From contig NZ_NFLI01000012.1 in assembly GCF_002160825.1 (NCBI RefSeq), forward strand, positions 62,001 to 126,000: a stretch of 64,000 nt of DNA, given 5' to 3'. Below the pieces are notes generated by a model. That model saw only the letters and a program-made list of their open reading frames with translations. It was not told where the DNA came from and did not search any database. The position numbers and the translations under genes were made by a program. How positions within the stretch are numbered: the first letter of the stretch is position 1; each line of letters starts with the position of its first letter. Origin of the DNA: Lachnoclostridium sp. An131 (GTDB lineage Bacteria > Bacillota > Clostridia > Lachnospirales > Lachnospiraceae). This document shows positions 31,881 through 41,166 of the stretch, piece after piece.

Positions 31881-33677
31881 GTGAACAGAACATTGAAATT
31901 GATAAAAACCCTGTCCGAAAGGATCCGAAGATCCCCCAGAATCCTTCCGTTTCTCTTCCTCCTGCTGATTCTCCTGCTTTGTGCAGCTTTTCTTTATCCG
32001 GCTCTGCGGGGAAAAAGGGGCCAGACGACAGACGAAGCCTTTCGAGCCTTTACAAACGAGCTTTTTCTGTCGAACGTCTCCTCCAATACGCTGACGCTGC
32101 ACTATACTCTGGCAGATCCGGCGGCTGCAGGCGTAAAGAACGCTCCCGTCTCCTTCGGTGAATACTCCGTATCCGCAAAAAAGCGTTCTGCTGCCGCCTT
32201 GGAAAACACGCTGGAGGCTCTGTCTGAGTTTCCGAAGGAAGAATTATCTGCATCGAACCGCCTGACCTGGGACATTCTCCGGGTACAGCTTCAAAACGAA
32301 CTGGCACTCTCAGAGTACCCCTATTACGAAGAGGTTTTAAGCCCGCTTCTTGGAACCCAGGCCCAGCTCCCTACCCTGCTGGCAGAATTCAGCTTTACGT
32401 CCCGGGAGGATATCGAGGATTATCTGGCTCTTCTGGAACAGCTTGACAGCTATTATGAAAGCCTGTTGGACTACGAGCGTGAAAAGGCTCAGAACGGCCT
32501 GTTCATGTCAGACGAGGCTGCAGACGCAGTGATCGCCGGGTGCCGGGATTTTATCTCCAATCCTGGGGAGCATTTTCTCCTTTCCTCTTTTGAGGAGCGT
32601 CTGGAACAGGCCGGCTTTTTGTCCGAGGAGGAGAAGAAGGCCTACATAGAAGCCAACCGTGCCCGCGTCGTCGGTCATGTGTTTCCCGCTTACGAGCTTT
32701 TGATCCGGGGACTGGAGGAGCTCAAGGGCAGCGGAGTGAACCCCTGCGGCCTCTGCTGCTATCCCGAAGGCGCAGACTACTACGAGGCTCTCGTCAACTG
32801 CACAGTCGGATCTGGCCGCAGCATGCAGGAGATCAAAGAACTGGTCGACGCGCAGATTCTGTCGGACACCCGGCTGATGGCAGATATTATCACTGAGAAC
32901 CCCAGGCTTCTCACGCAGCTGTCCCGCTCTGTCGAATCCCAAAGCCCGGAAGCCATACTGGAAACGCTCCAGGAAAAAATCAAAAAGGAGTTCCCGGCAG
33001 TCAACCAGGCCTCCTGCACCGTGAAATACGTGCCCGCGTCCCTGGAAAATTACGTGAGCCCGGCCTTTTACCTGACACCGCCCCTGGATCAGATGAATGA
33101 CCATGTCATCTACATCAACCAGGCTTCCGGCTATGACAACCTGACGCTCTTTACCACCCTGGCCCACGAGGGCTGGCCCGGCCATCTGTACCAGACCCTT
33201 TACGAAAGCTCCCTGGAGCTCGATCCGGTCCGGAATATTTTTTATTTCGGAGGCTATGTGGAGGGCTGGGCCACCTATGCCGAGCGGTATGCCTATCGCT
33301 TCACTTCGCTGGATTCCAGCTCTGCGGAGCTTCTGGCTGCCAATTCGTTTCTTCTCTTAGGCCTCTACGCCCGTTCTGATATCGGAATTCACTACGACGG
33401 ATGGAAGCCGGAGGATCTGGCAGGATTCTTAGGAGGCTTCGGGATCCACAATGAAACTGTGCTGGACTCCATTTACCAGGCTATCGTACAAAATCCTGCC
33501 AATTATCTGAAATACTATCTGGGTGCGGCAGAGATTCTGGATCTGAAGGCAGAGGCTCAGGAAGCCTTTGGACATCACTTCACTGTCAAAGATTTTCATG
33601 AGTTTATTCTGTCAATCGGGCCCGCTCCGTTTTCCGTCATAAGGGATTATCTTTACGGCTGGACAGGAACAGACTGA
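31881..33677 (+). CDS. Membrane-anchored DUF885 (zinc peptidase-like) protein
   Basis: 598 residues. An N-terminal signal anchor (ILPFLFLLLILLLCAAFLY) is followed by a DUF885 domain. The HEGWPGH motif at about residue 429 and GGYVEGWATYAERYAYRF some 35 residues later supply the HExxH-like and downstream Glu ligands of this M3/M32-like metallopeptidase clan. It likely acts outside the membrane on peptides; the substrate is unknown. The start is GTG 31881 or, with a better-placed AGGTGA, TTG 31893. It is divergent from the MerR operon. Confidence 0.8.
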   Translation: MNRTLKLIKTLSERIRRSPRILPFLFLLLILLLCAAFLYPALRGKRGQTTDEAFRAFTNELFLSNVSSNTLTLHYTLADPAAAGVKNAPVSFGEYSVSAKKRSAAALENTLEALSEFPKEELSASNRLTWDILRVQLQNELALSEYPYYEEVLSPLLGTQAQLPTLLAEFSFTSREDIEDYLALLEQLDSYYESLLDYEREKAQNGLFMSDEAADAVIAGCRDFISNPGEHFLLSSFEERLEQAGFLSEEEKKAYIEANRARVVGHVFPAYELLIRGLEELKGSGVNPCGLCCYPEGADYYEALVNCTVGSGRSMQEIKELVDAQILSDTRLMADIITENPRLLTQLSRSVESQSPEAILETLQEKIKKEFPAVNQASCTVKYVPASLENYVSPAFYLTPPLDQMNDHVIYINQASGYDNLTLFTTLAHEGWPGHLYQTLYESSLELDPVRNIFYFGGYVEGWATYAERYAYRFTSLDSSSAELLAANSFLLLGLYARSDIGIHYDGWKPEDLAGFLGGFGIHNETVLDSIYQAIVQNPANYLKYYLGAAEILDLKAEAQEAFGHHFTVKDFHEFILSIGPAPFSVIRDYLYGWTGTD

Positions 33678-33713
33678 AAAGTCCCGGGACCCAGGCGCAT
33701 CCCGGGCCGCACA

Positions 33714-33754
33714 GCGGCGGGGCGCAAAAAAGCTTCCTTTCTGCGCCCCGCCGC
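33714..33754. terminator. Strong bidirectional terminator between convergent genes
   Basis: GCGGCGGGGCGCA (33714-33726) pairs perfectly with TGCGCCCCGCCGC (33742-33754). A T-rich stretch follows on the plus strand. A second stem (CCCGGGA...TCCCGGG) lies just upstream. Confidence 0.75.
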
Positions 33755-33791
33755 CCGCTCCTTTTCCCTTTCCGGCCATTACCCAAAAGCT

Positions 33792-34334
33792 TTATCCTGT
33801 CATCATCCCGGCCAGAACAATGCTCGCCGCCACGCCCACCAGCGTCGCCAGCAGCGCCCCGGCCAGCGTATATCTTGTCTTTTTCACCTTCGCCGTCATA
33901 AAATACACGCTCATCGTATAAAAAATCGTCTCTGTACATCCCATCAAAATGGAGGTCGCAAGCCCCAGGTAGGAATCCGTTCCATATTCCTTAAAAATAT
34001 CCAGGGCAAGCCCCGTAGCCGCCGAAGCAGAAAACATTCTCACAATCGTAAGCGGAACTAATTCTGAAGGAAAACGGACTAATTCTGTCACACTCCCCAG
34101 CGTTTCAGCCAAAAAATTCAGAAATCCGGACGCCCGCAGCACACCGACTGCCACCATAAGCCCTACAAGCGTAGGCATAATCTGAATTACCGTCTGAAAG
34201 CCGTCCTTCGCCCCCTTTACAAAGTCATCATAGATGGGGCGCCGGGCAAGGAGTCCATGGGCCACCACATAGAGAATCAGAAACGGAACCAGCATATCGG
34301 ATATGTAGAGAAGAATCTGAATCACTGTTTCCAC
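33792..34334 (-). CDS. spmB: Spore maturation protein B
   Basis: 180 residues with Gate/nucleoside-recognition-type hydrophobic helices (LVPFLILYVVAHGLL; MPTLVGLMVAVGVLRASGF; LVPLTIVRMFSASAATGL; ETIFYTMSVYFM). It matches SpmB, required with SpmA for spore-core dehydration. The start overlaps the spmA stop by 13 bases. Confidence 0.92.
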   Translation of the reverse strand: METVIQILLYISDMLVPFLILYVVAHGLLARRPIYDDFVKGAKDGFQTVIQIMPTLVGLMVAVGVLRASGFLNFLAETLGSVTELVRFPSELVPLTIVRMFSASAATGLALDIFKEYGTDSYLGLATSILMGCTETIFYTMSVYFMTAKVKKTRYTLAGALLATLVGVAASIVLAGMMTG

Positions 34335-34951
34335 GGCTGCTTCCTCCCATCCATCAGTTTGCAGAAGATCACCGCTGCCACTGTGCTAAGCAGCGTAGCC
34401 GCTATAGAGGGCGCGATCACCGCTGCCGGATTTACGCTTCCGTACTGGCTCCGATAGGCGATGATGCTGACTGGTATCAGCTGCAGTGAAGAAATATTCA
34501 GAATCAAAAAGGTACACATCTCATTGCTGGCGGTTCCCTTCGGCACAGCCCTTCTTCCGCCCACCGGGCGGGCTTTTCGCTCCTCCTCCAGCCCCTTCAG
34601 CTCCTCCATGGCCTTCAGCCCCGCCGGCGTAGCTGCCCATCCCAGTCCAAATACATTTGCGATGATATTGGTTGTGATATATTCCCTGGCCTTGTGCCCT
34701 TTGGGAAGTCCCGGAAACATAAAGCTGATAAAGGGCTGAATCTTCTTTGTGGCACGTCCGATGACGCCGCTTTTCTGAGCAATTTCCATCAGGCCCACCC
34801 AGAGAGACATGACGCCCGTCATGGTGATGCATAAGGTCACAGCTTCTTTTGCAGAATCGATTGCCGCCGATGTGATTTCCGGAAGCCTTCCATGAAAAGC
34901 TCCATAGACAATGCCAAGCAGAAGCATGGCTCCCCACAGGTAATTTAACAT
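34322..34951 (-). CDS. spmA: Spore maturation protein A
   Basis: 209 residues, with Gate-domain helices (GVMSLWVGLMEIAQKSGV; LPKGHKAREYITTNIIANVFGLG; TAAGLKAMEEL region; NEMCTFLILNISSLQLIP). It is partnered with SpmB in membrane transport during spore maturation. It is the first gene of the spmAB pair and divergent from an abrB-like gene. Confidence 0.92.
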   Translation of the reverse strand: MLNYLWGAMLLLGIVYGAFHGRLPEITSAAIDSAKEAVTLCITMTGVMSLWVGLMEIAQKSGVIGRATKKIQPFISFMFPGLPKGHKAREYITTNIIANVFGLGWAATPAGLKAMEELKGLEEERKARPVGGRRAVPKGTASNEMCTFLILNISSLQLIPVSIIAYRSQYGSVNPAAVIAPSIAATLLSTVAAVIFCKLMDGRKQPWKQ

Positions 34952-35148
34952 ACTGCAGATCCTTTTTATCTCATTTTTACAGTATATTTCCTGTGATTTT
35001 CTTCTATGTTCTGTTTTTCATCCCAGATTTTTGTCAGATTTTGTCTTTTTCTCTCCCCTGTTTTTTCTCTCATTTTACTATATATTCCTTTGTGACCCAA
35101 AATTATCAATTTTCCAAAATAAATTCTGCATATTTATTGAAATTTCTA

Positions 35149-35177
35149 TTGGAATCTTGTCGGTTTTTTGTTATACT
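35149..35177 (+). promoter_or_regulatory. Promoter of the abrB-like gene
   Basis: TTGGAA (35149-35154), 17 bases, TATACT (35172-35177), in a very A+T-rich upstream region. Confidence 0.55.
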
Positions 35178-35218
35178 AGGGGTTATCAAGTGTTACCATC
35201 ATATAAGGAGGAGAAGCA

Positions 35219-35473
35219 ATGAAGAACACCGGAGTAGTCAGACGGCTGGATGAACTCGGACGTATCACGCTTCCAATGGAATTACGTAAAGTATTCGGCA
35301 TTGAAGAACGCGATTCTCTCGAGATCTATGTTGAAGATGACAAAATTATTTTAAAGAAGTATGCACCGACGGATATTTTCACTGGAGAACGCGAAGATCT
35401 CATTGAATACCATGGCAAACTGGTTTCAAAGAAATCTATCGAAGAATTGGCGAAGAAAGCTGGTTTAATCTAA
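35219..35473 (+). CDS. abrB: AbrB/Abh-type transition-state regulator
   Basis: 84 residues. The N-terminal swapped-hairpin AbrB domain (GVVRRLDELGRITLPMELRKVFGI) is near identical in pattern to Bacillus AbrB. A short C-terminal dimerisation region (LIEYHGKLVSKKSIEELAKKAGL) follows. It represses many stationary-phase and sporulation genes in relatives. The start follows AAGGAGGAG. It is convergent with rsmI, as abrB and yabC lie next to each other in Bacillus. Confidence 0.9.
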   Translation: MKNTGVVRRLDELGRITLPMELRKVFGIEERDSLEIYVEDDKIILKKYAPTDIFTGEREDLIEYHGKLVSKKSIEELAKKAGLI

Positions 35474-35483
35474 TAAATATCCG

Positions 35484-35530
35484 CAAAGAAACCGGCAGCC
35501 ATTAATTTTTTGATGGTTACCGGTTTTTCT
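35484..35530. terminator. Shared terminator of abrB and rsmI
   Basis: AAACCGG...CCAT with ATGG...CCGGTTTTT, with A-run and T-run on the two sides, between the two convergent stops. Confidence 0.75.
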
Positions 35531-36384
35531 TAACCATTCTTTTCCTCTGAAAGCAGCGCCTGGTAAATCTCTCTTCTTGACACGCCCCGGTCCCTGGCGG
35601 CCAGCCGCATGGCTTCCTTCCTTGCTATCCCCTGCGCCTCGTACATACTGACATGCTCCTCAGGCGTCATTTCTTTCCAGGCGTCCTGTTTTTCCTTTTG
35701 GAGCTCTTCCGCCGTTTTTCCCTCCAGCACAAGCACACATTCGCCCCGCGGTTCCTCCGTCTGATAATGTGCCAGAGCATTTTCCAGATCTGTCCGGAAG
35801 ATTGTCTCATGCTTTTTTGTCAGCTCCCGGCAGACAGACATTCTGCGGTTTCCCAGAGTCTCCAAAAGCTCTTCCAGTGTCCGCACAAGTCTGTGGGGAG
35901 CCTCATAGAGCACAATGGTCCGTGTCTCGTCCTTCAATCCCTCCAGAACGGTCCGCCGCTCCCTTTTGTCCGAAGGCAGAAAGGCCTCAAATGCAAAACG
36001 CCGCGTGCCAAGGCCCGAAAGCGTCAGCGCAGTCACACAGGCGCAGGCTCCCGGAAGAGCCGTCACCGTAATTCCGGCTTCCGCACACATCTTTACCAGC
36101 TCTTCCCCCGGATCCGAAATTCCGGGCATCCCCGCATCTGTGATCAGAGCGATATTTTCCCCTTTCTGAAGGCGGGCTACCAGCTCTCTTCCTTTTTCAA
36201 ACTTATTATATTCATGATAGCTGGTCATCGGCGTGTGAATCTCAAAATGATTCAGAAGCCGGATGCTGTTGCGCGTATCCTCCGCCGCAATCAGATCTGC
36301 TTCCTTCAGCACCCTGACAGCCCGAAAGGTCATATCCTCCAGATTTCCGATGGGAGTCGCACACAAATATAAGGTTCCCTGCAT
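35530..36384 (-). CDS. rsmI: 16S rRNA (cytidine1402-2'-O)-methyltransferase
   Basis: 284 residues of the tetrapyrrole-methylase fold: LYLCATPIGNLEDMTFRAVRVL, AEDTRN, ALITDAGMPGISDPG and LTKKHET are RsmI signatures. It 2'-O-methylates C1402 in the decoding centre using SAM. It is the last gene of the minus-strand housekeeping run. Confidence 0.95.
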   Translation of the reverse strand: MQGTLYLCATPIGNLEDMTFRAVRVLKEADLIAAEDTRNSIRLLNHFEIHTPMTSYHEYNKFEKGRELVARLQKGENIALITDAGMPGISDPGEELVKMCAEAGITVTALPGACACVTALTLSGLGTRRFAFEAFLPSDKRERRTVLEGLKDETRTIVLYEAPHRLVRTLEELLETLGNRRMSVCRELTKKHETIFRTDLENALAHYQTEEPRGECVLVLEGKTAEELQKEKQDAWKEMTPEEHVSMYEAQGIARKEAMRLAARDRGVSRREIYQALLSEEKNG

Positions 36385-36388
36385 TTTT

Positions 36389-37729
36389 CTACTCCTGCTC
36401 TTCTTCCGCCGCGGACACAGGCGAAGCTCCCTCCTGAGCCTGGGACTTTTCCGCGGCCTCCTCGGCCGCTTTTGCTTCCTCCGGGCTCAGCAGCCCGTCC
36501 GCTGTATAGGAACACTTTGCGTTCCAGAGAAGCCACTCTGTGCAGCCGCTGTCGTAAACCGCCTGGATCTGCTGGCGCAGCTGCTCTGGGCCGTAATCCT
36601 GATACACGTCCAGCCAGGTCGCTGTAAAATCCTGAAGCCATGGCCGGACCTCCGCCTTTTTTGTCTCCTCCGGGATCCCCGCCAGGCTGTCTGCAGAAGC
36701 CTGAAGGGCGGCCCGTATGGTCTCATAGGGCTGCAGATCCGGATGCGCCAGTCCATATACCCCGTCATTGTAATGAGAAGGATAAATCATCGGGCAGATA
36801 TAGTCCAGATGCTCCGCCATTGCCTGGTAATCCTGCCCTACAATCAGCGCATCCTCCTCATTGTCGATCACGGTGCCGAACACATCCGCCGACACCTTCA
36901 CCCCAAGAGGAGAAAGGGTCTCATAAGCGAAAGCTGTAAATTCCGTAATCACATCCGTCTTGGACCTTTCCAGAGCCTCTTCCCCATAATCCGCTTCCTC
37001 GTCTGTAATCTCCGTCGGAAAACGGATATAGTCAAACTGTATCTCATCAAAACCGACAGAGGCTGCCTGCCTCGCCACAGCCATCAGATAATCCCAGACC
37101 TCACGGCGGTAAGGATTCACCCAGGCCAGCCCGTTCTTATCCACAAAGACGCCGCCGTCCCTTCTCTGAATGCAGAGATCCGGGCGCTTCGATGCCAGAA
37201 GAGGATCCTTAAACGCCACAATTCTGGCAATCAGATAGACATTCTTCTCTTTCAGCCTCTGTACCAGCCCCGGCAAATCTGTGATATAGTTCACATCCGC
37301 CCCCAGCTCCTGAACCATGGGCTCTTCCATCTTATATGTGACGATCCCCTCATCGTTTTTAATATCGATCACCATGGCGTTCAGCTCGCTGTCGTCCGCC
37401 AGCTGTATCAAGTTCTCCATATTGGCATGACCTGCAAAGGGGCCTGTCACATAAATTCCTTTCACTGGTCCCTGCTCCTTTGCCGCCTCCTCTGCAGCCT
37501 TCTTCAGCACCGCTTCCGTCGCCGCCATAAGCTGGCCGGAAGCGGTTCCCGGCTGTTCAGCCTCTGGGGACTCTGCCTGTTCACTCTCTGAATCTTCCGG
37601 CTGTTCAGCCTCTGCGCTTTCCGTCCGCACCTGCTGAATCTCCGAATCTATGGATTCGCTGCTTCCACAGCCTGCCGCCAGAAGGCCAAGCACCGGCAGA
37701 AGCCAAAGACCTGCCATCCATTTTTTCAT
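36389..37729 (-). CDS. Lipoprotein with DUF4015 (putative glycoside hydrolase) domain
   Basis: About 446 residues. A lipoprotein signal (MKKWMAGLWLLPVLGLLAAGC) leads into a Ser/Glu/Gln-rich linker. The TIM-barrel-like DUF4015 domain has GIYVTGPFAGH, AMVIDIKNDEG, PYRREVWDYLMAV, DEIQFDYIRFPT and CPMIYPSHY. It is presumed to act on cell-envelope or dietary glycans at the membrane surface; no activity is proven. ATG at 37729 is preferred to TTG 37744 as the signal peptide begins cleanly there. It is an extra gene in the otherwise Bacillus-like yabB-rsmI neighbourhood. Confidence 0.82.
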   Translation of the reverse strand: MKKWMAGLWLLPVLGLLAAGCGSSESIDSEIQQVRTESAEAEQPEDSESEQAESPEAEQPGTASGQLMAATEAVLKKAAEEAAKEQGPVKGIYVTGPFAGHANMENLIQLADDSELNAMVIDIKNDEGIVTYKMEEPMVQELGADVNYITDLPGLVQRLKEKNVYLIARIVAFKDPLLASKRPDLCIQRRDGGVFVDKNGLAWVNPYRREVWDYLMAVARQAASVGFDEIQFDYIRFPTEITDEEADYGEEALERSKTDVITEFTAFAYETLSPLGVKVSADVFGTVIDNEEDALIVGQDYQAMAEHLDYICPMIYPSHYNDGVYGLAHPDLQPYETIRAALQASADSLAGIPEETKKAEVRPWLQDFTATWLDVYQDYGPEQLRQQIQAVYDSGCTEWLLWNAKCSYTADGLLSPEEAKAAEEAAEKSQAQEGASPVSAAEEEQE

Positions 37730-37756
37730 TGCCCTTTTCCTCAAATTCTCTCCCCA

Positions 37757-38494
37757 TCAATACCCGTAAATATCGTAGATTTCGTCCGTATAGACGCCGG
37801 GCTCCCGATACACAATCAGCGGCTTTTCTACAGTCATCCTTGGCCTGCCTCCCCGGCACGCCTCCAGAAGCACCATGTTCGGCTCCCGATCCACGTAAGG
37901 GTACACCAGCTGCATTCTCTTCGGCTCCAGCTTATATTTTCCCAGCGTCATGATAAGCTCTGCCAGACGGAAGGGCCTGTGCACCAGATAAAAACGGCCG
38001 CCGGGCTTCAAAAGCTTCGCGGTTTCCCTGGCGACATCCTCAAAGCTGCAGAGAATCTCATGGCGCGCAATCGCTTTGGGAAGCTCCGGATTCTTAAGGC
38101 CGTGCTGATCGGTCATATAGGGCGGATTGCAGGTAACTGCGTCAAAGGAGGCCGCCCCAAATATGGAAGCCGCCTCCCTGATATCGCCCTTCACGATGGA
38201 AATCGAATCTGTCAGGTCATTCAGCTCCACGCTGCGCCTTGCCATATCTGCGCTTTCTTCCTGAATCTCAAGACCTGTAAAATCTCTTCCCTTCGTCTTT
38301 CCACGCAGCAGAATCGGGATGATTCCCGTACCTGTTCCCAGATCCAGGACTCTCTCCCCCTCCTTCACCCTGGCGAAGCCAGAGAGAAGAACCGCGTCCA
38401 TGCCGAAGCAGAACCGGCCGGGATTCTGAATGATCCGGTATCCGTTCCTCTGCAGCTCATCGAGCCGCTCTCCACTTTTCAGCTCAGTCATCAT
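37757..38494 (-). CDS. tRNA1(Val) adenine-N6 methyltransferase-like protein
   Basis: 245 residues. SAM motif VLDLGTGTGIIPILL and catalytic NPPY in AVTCNPPYM, with the N-terminal QNPGRFCFGMDAVLLSGF typical of TrmN6/YabB proteins. It probably methylates adenine 37 of a tRNA. The start overlaps the ricT stop. Confidence 0.88.
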   Translation of the reverse strand: MMTELKSGERLDELQRNGYRIIQNPGRFCFGMDAVLLSGFARVKEGERVLDLGTGTGIIPILLRGKTKGRDFTGLEIQEESADMARRSVELNDLTDSISIVKGDIREAASIFGAASFDAVTCNPPYMTDQHGLKNPELPKAIARHEILCSFEDVARETAKLLKPGGRFYLVHRPFRLAELIMTLGKYKLEPKRMQLVYPYVDREPNMVLLEACRGGRPRMTVEKPLIVYREPGVYTDEIYDIYGY

Positions 38495-39395
38495 CCAGCT
38501 TTGATTTCCTCTCCTGCTTTTCCAGAGCCTCCAGCTTTTTCAGCTCCTTGTCAGAGACGCCGCCCTTTTCCTTCTTCTTTCTCGGGCGGAATTTCAGCTC
38601 TTCTACCGGATACTCCCGGATCTCCTTCTCATCCCCATCCAGGGTGACAAGCACCTTCACCTTCTGACGCAGCACGTTGACACTCTGAACCTCACCCTTC
38701 AGTCCATCGGCTGTGGTCACATGATCCCCGTTTCCAGGCAGGCGGCTGTTCAGCTCCTCATAGGTCTCCTGCTCGTGCTTCAGGCAGCACATCAGGCGCC
38801 CGCAGACACCGGAAATCTTTGTAGGATTCAAGGACAGGTTCTGCTCCTTGGCCATCTTAATAGATACCGGGACAAATTCTGATAGATGCGTATGGCAGCA
38901 CAGGCTTCTTCCACAGATTCCTACGCCCCCCAGAATCTTTGTCTCGTCCCGGACTCCGATCTGGCGGAGCTCAATCCGGGTACGGAATACGCTTGCCAGA
39001 TCCTTAACCAGCTCCCGGAAATCGATCCGCCCGTCTGCAGTAAAATAAAACAGCACCTTATTGTTGTCAAACGTATATTCTGCCTGAATCAGCTTCATCT
39101 CCAGGCCGTGCTTCCGAATCTTTTCCTGGCAGATACGGAAGGCTTCCTTCTCCTTCTGCCGGTTGGCCGCCTCCCTCGCGTCATCCTCCGCCGTCGCAAT
39201 CCGGATCACCGGCTTTAAAGGCTGCACTATCTTCTTGTCATCTACCTCTTTTGTCCCGACCACGACGCTTCCATACTCCACGCCCCTGGCCGTCTCTACA
39301 ATCACATGCTTCCCTCTCGGGATATTCAGCTTTCCGGGAGAAAAATAATAGATTTTTCCCGCAGTCCGGAATCTGACGCCTATGACTCTTTCCAT
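38484..39395 (-). CDS. ricT: PSP1-domain protein RicT (YaaT)
   Basis: 303 residues. The Cys pairs CGRSLCCHTH and CGRLMCCLKHE belong to the Fe-S binding set of the Ric (YaaT-YlbF-YmcA) complex, which in Bacillus directs RNase Y cleavage and promotes sporulation. A charged C-terminal tail follows. ATG at 39395 after AAGGAG. It lies between holB and the yabB-like gene, as in Bacillus. Confidence 0.9.
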   Translation of the reverse strand: MERVIGVRFRTAGKIYYFSPGKLNIPRGKHVIVETARGVEYGSVVVGTKEVDDKKIVQPLKPVIRIATAEDDAREAANRQKEKEAFRICQEKIRKHGLEMKLIQAEYTFDNNKVLFYFTADGRIDFRELVKDLASVFRTRIELRQIGVRDETKILGGVGICGRSLCCHTHLSEFVPVSIKMAKEQNLSLNPTKISGVCGRLMCCLKHEQETYEELNSRLPGNGDHVTTADGLKGEVQSVNVLRQKVKVLVTLDGDEKEIREYPVEELKFRPRKKKEKGGVSDKELKKLEALEKQERKSKLDDD

Positions 39396-39396
39396 A

Positions 39397-40386
39397 CTAA
39401 TTCTCCTTTATCGTCAGCATGAGAAGCTCAATCGTCAGCTCAAAGCTCACGTTTGCTTTGAGACGCGTCTTGGCCTTCTCCAATGCATTTAAAATATGCT
39501 CCAGCCCCTCATAGGAGCTCTTCGCCGCCTGGGCGCTGATATAATTGATCTCATCCGAGAATACAAGACCGTCAATCTGCCTGGTGGCTTTAAACAGCAG
39601 CACGTCGCGGTACCAGAGCGCCATCAGATCCAGATAATCGTCGATATCCTCCTTGTATTTGACTGCCTCCCGCACTGCCTCTGTGACCTCATAGATCTCC
39701 ATGTCACGCAGATGGCGCATGAGGTGAATGACCTCGTCCCGAAGCTCCGCGAAATGCTCGGACTGCGCCAGACGCTTCGCTTTTCCTACGTTTCCTCTCG
39801 CAAAGGACGCGCACACATCTGCCTGATAATCAGGTACATGCAGCTCCTCCATCAGATACTTCCGAATCAGCTCCTCCTTCACCGGACGCAGCTTCAGCGT
39901 CACACACCGGGAAAGAATCGTCGGCAGAAAGCTCTGAGAATTCTCAGTCAGAAGCAGTATGATGCCATAAGCAGGCGGCTCCTCTATGGTTTTAAGCAGG
40001 GCGTTCTGCGCCTGCACCGTCATTTTTTCAGCCTCGTCCACAATATAGATTTTCCACGGGCTGCTGTAGGGACGGATCAGGATATCTCCGCACAGCTGAT
40101 CCCGGATATCGTCTACGCCGATAGAATTTGGCTTTTCATGGGTCACGCGGATAATGTCCGGCTGATTCAGGCTTTCCGCCTGAATGCAGGAATGACATGT
40201 CCCACAGGCTTCTGTACCGCCTTTCTCGCACTGAAGGGTCTGGGCGAAAGCCGAAGCCAGAAGCATCTTCCCGGATCCTTCTTCTCCGTCCAGAATATAG
40301 GCGTGGGACACCTTATTCAGACGAATCGCATTCTGTAAATGTTCAATAATCTGTTCATGTCCAATGATTCCTGAAAATCCTGCCAT
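39397..40386 (-). CDS. holB: DNA polymerase III delta-prime subunit
   Basis: 329 residues: clamp-loader AAA+ domain with modified P-loop DGEEGSGKMLLA, zinc-type Cys set CEKGGTEACGTCHSC, the DEAEKM box and sensor SRC (ILSRCVTL). It works in the clamp-loader complex that places the beta clamp on DNA. ATG at 40386 follows AGGAGGGG; a longer open frame upstream is not coding. Confidence 0.92.
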   Translation of the reverse strand: MAGFSGIIGHEQIIEHLQNAIRLNKVSHAYILDGEEGSGKMLLASAFAQTLQCEKGGTEACGTCHSCIQAESLNQPDIIRVTHEKPNSIGVDDIRDQLCGDILIRPYSSPWKIYIVDEAEKMTVQAQNALLKTIEEPPAYGIILLLTENSQSFLPTILSRCVTLKLRPVKEELIRKYLMEELHVPDYQADVCASFARGNVGKAKRLAQSEHFAELRDEVIHLMRHLRDMEIYEVTEAVREAVKYKEDIDDYLDLMALWYRDVLLFKATRQIDGLVFSDEINYISAQAAKSSYEGLEHILNALEKAKTRLKANVSFELTIELLMLTIKEN

Positions 40387-40458
40387 ATACTCTCCCCTCC
40401 TTTGTCTTAGTCTGCCTGCAGCGCAAAATCTCCGCTTCGCCGAGTCTGCGCCAGTTTC

Positions 40459-40464
40459 AGTATA
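40459..40464 (-). promoter_or_regulatory. Candidate internal promoter before holB
   Basis: Minus strand TATACT (40464-40459) in an A+T-rich strip between the kinase stop and holB, with no good -35 at 17 bases. It is the only sizeable gap (113 bases) before holB. Confidence 0.35.
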
Positions 40465-40499
40465 ACACAATTTTTTTAGAAAAAACAGTCTTTTTGCAC

Positions 40500-41087
40500 T
40501 TACAGGCTGCTTCGGATAAAGGAAGTTATTTCCTCTATACATTCTTTCAAATCCCGGTTGCAAAACCGCTTTTCGATTCCGGCTGCCCGAATCCTCTCCT
40601 CTGAGAAATCCTCGCTGTCCGCAAGGAACCTTCGGCAGAGTTCCGCGTAGCGGGGCTGCTCCTGAGCCCGTTCCCGGTCAAGCGCCCGCTGCAGGCGCTC
40701 CCCGTCCTCCACCTCAATGTAGATGGGAACCACCCTGTCCGCTCCGTAATATTTCCGCACCGCCTGAAAAGACTCCAGCACACCCACCGTGATATAATTG
40801 TGCCGCTGCAGATCCGTCGCTTCCGTATCTGCGGTGAAATATTTCCAGACTCCATGAACCGTCTGATAGGCCCGAAGCTCTATCACCCTTCCCTCTGCCT
40901 CAAGGCGTAAAAGCCCCGCCTCGTCTGTAAAATGATACTGTACACCGGGCGTCTCTCCCGCACGCATCGGGCGCGTCGTATACAGCACCAGGGATTTAAG
41001 CTCCAGCTCCTCATTTTCCAGAAGACTCTGAAAAATCGTATCCTTTCCTGTGGAGCTTTTCCCGATAATATAAAATAATTTTCCCAT
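40500..41087 (-). CDS. Guanylate-kinase-like protein
   Basis: 195 residues. P-loop GKSSTGKDTIF, then LVLYTTRPMRAGETPGVQYHF, the guanylate-kinase GMP-binding loop, and a late lid-like segment (ERIRAAGIEKRF). It occupies the place of thymidylate kinase (tmk) in the Bacillus yaaO-tmk-holB order. The hinge and GMP loop differ from classic Gmk, so it may act on another nucleotide or be a paralogue of the main gmk. Confidence 0.72.
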   Translation of the reverse strand: MGKLFYIIGKSSTGKDTIFQSLLENEELELKSLVLYTTRPMRAGETPGVQYHFTDEAGLLRLEAEGRVIELRAYQTVHGVWKYFTADTEATDLQRHNYITVGVLESFQAVRKYYGADRVVPIYIEVEDGERLQRALDRERAQEQPRYAELCRRFLADSEDFSEERIRAAGIEKRFCNRDLKECIEEITSFIRSSL

Positions 41088-41166
41088 TTCCTTGTCTCTC
41101 CCTGCGCACTCTCAGAACAGCCACCGCCTGCAGCCCTTTTTATGGCCTTGCTGCTCTTTGGCTGTT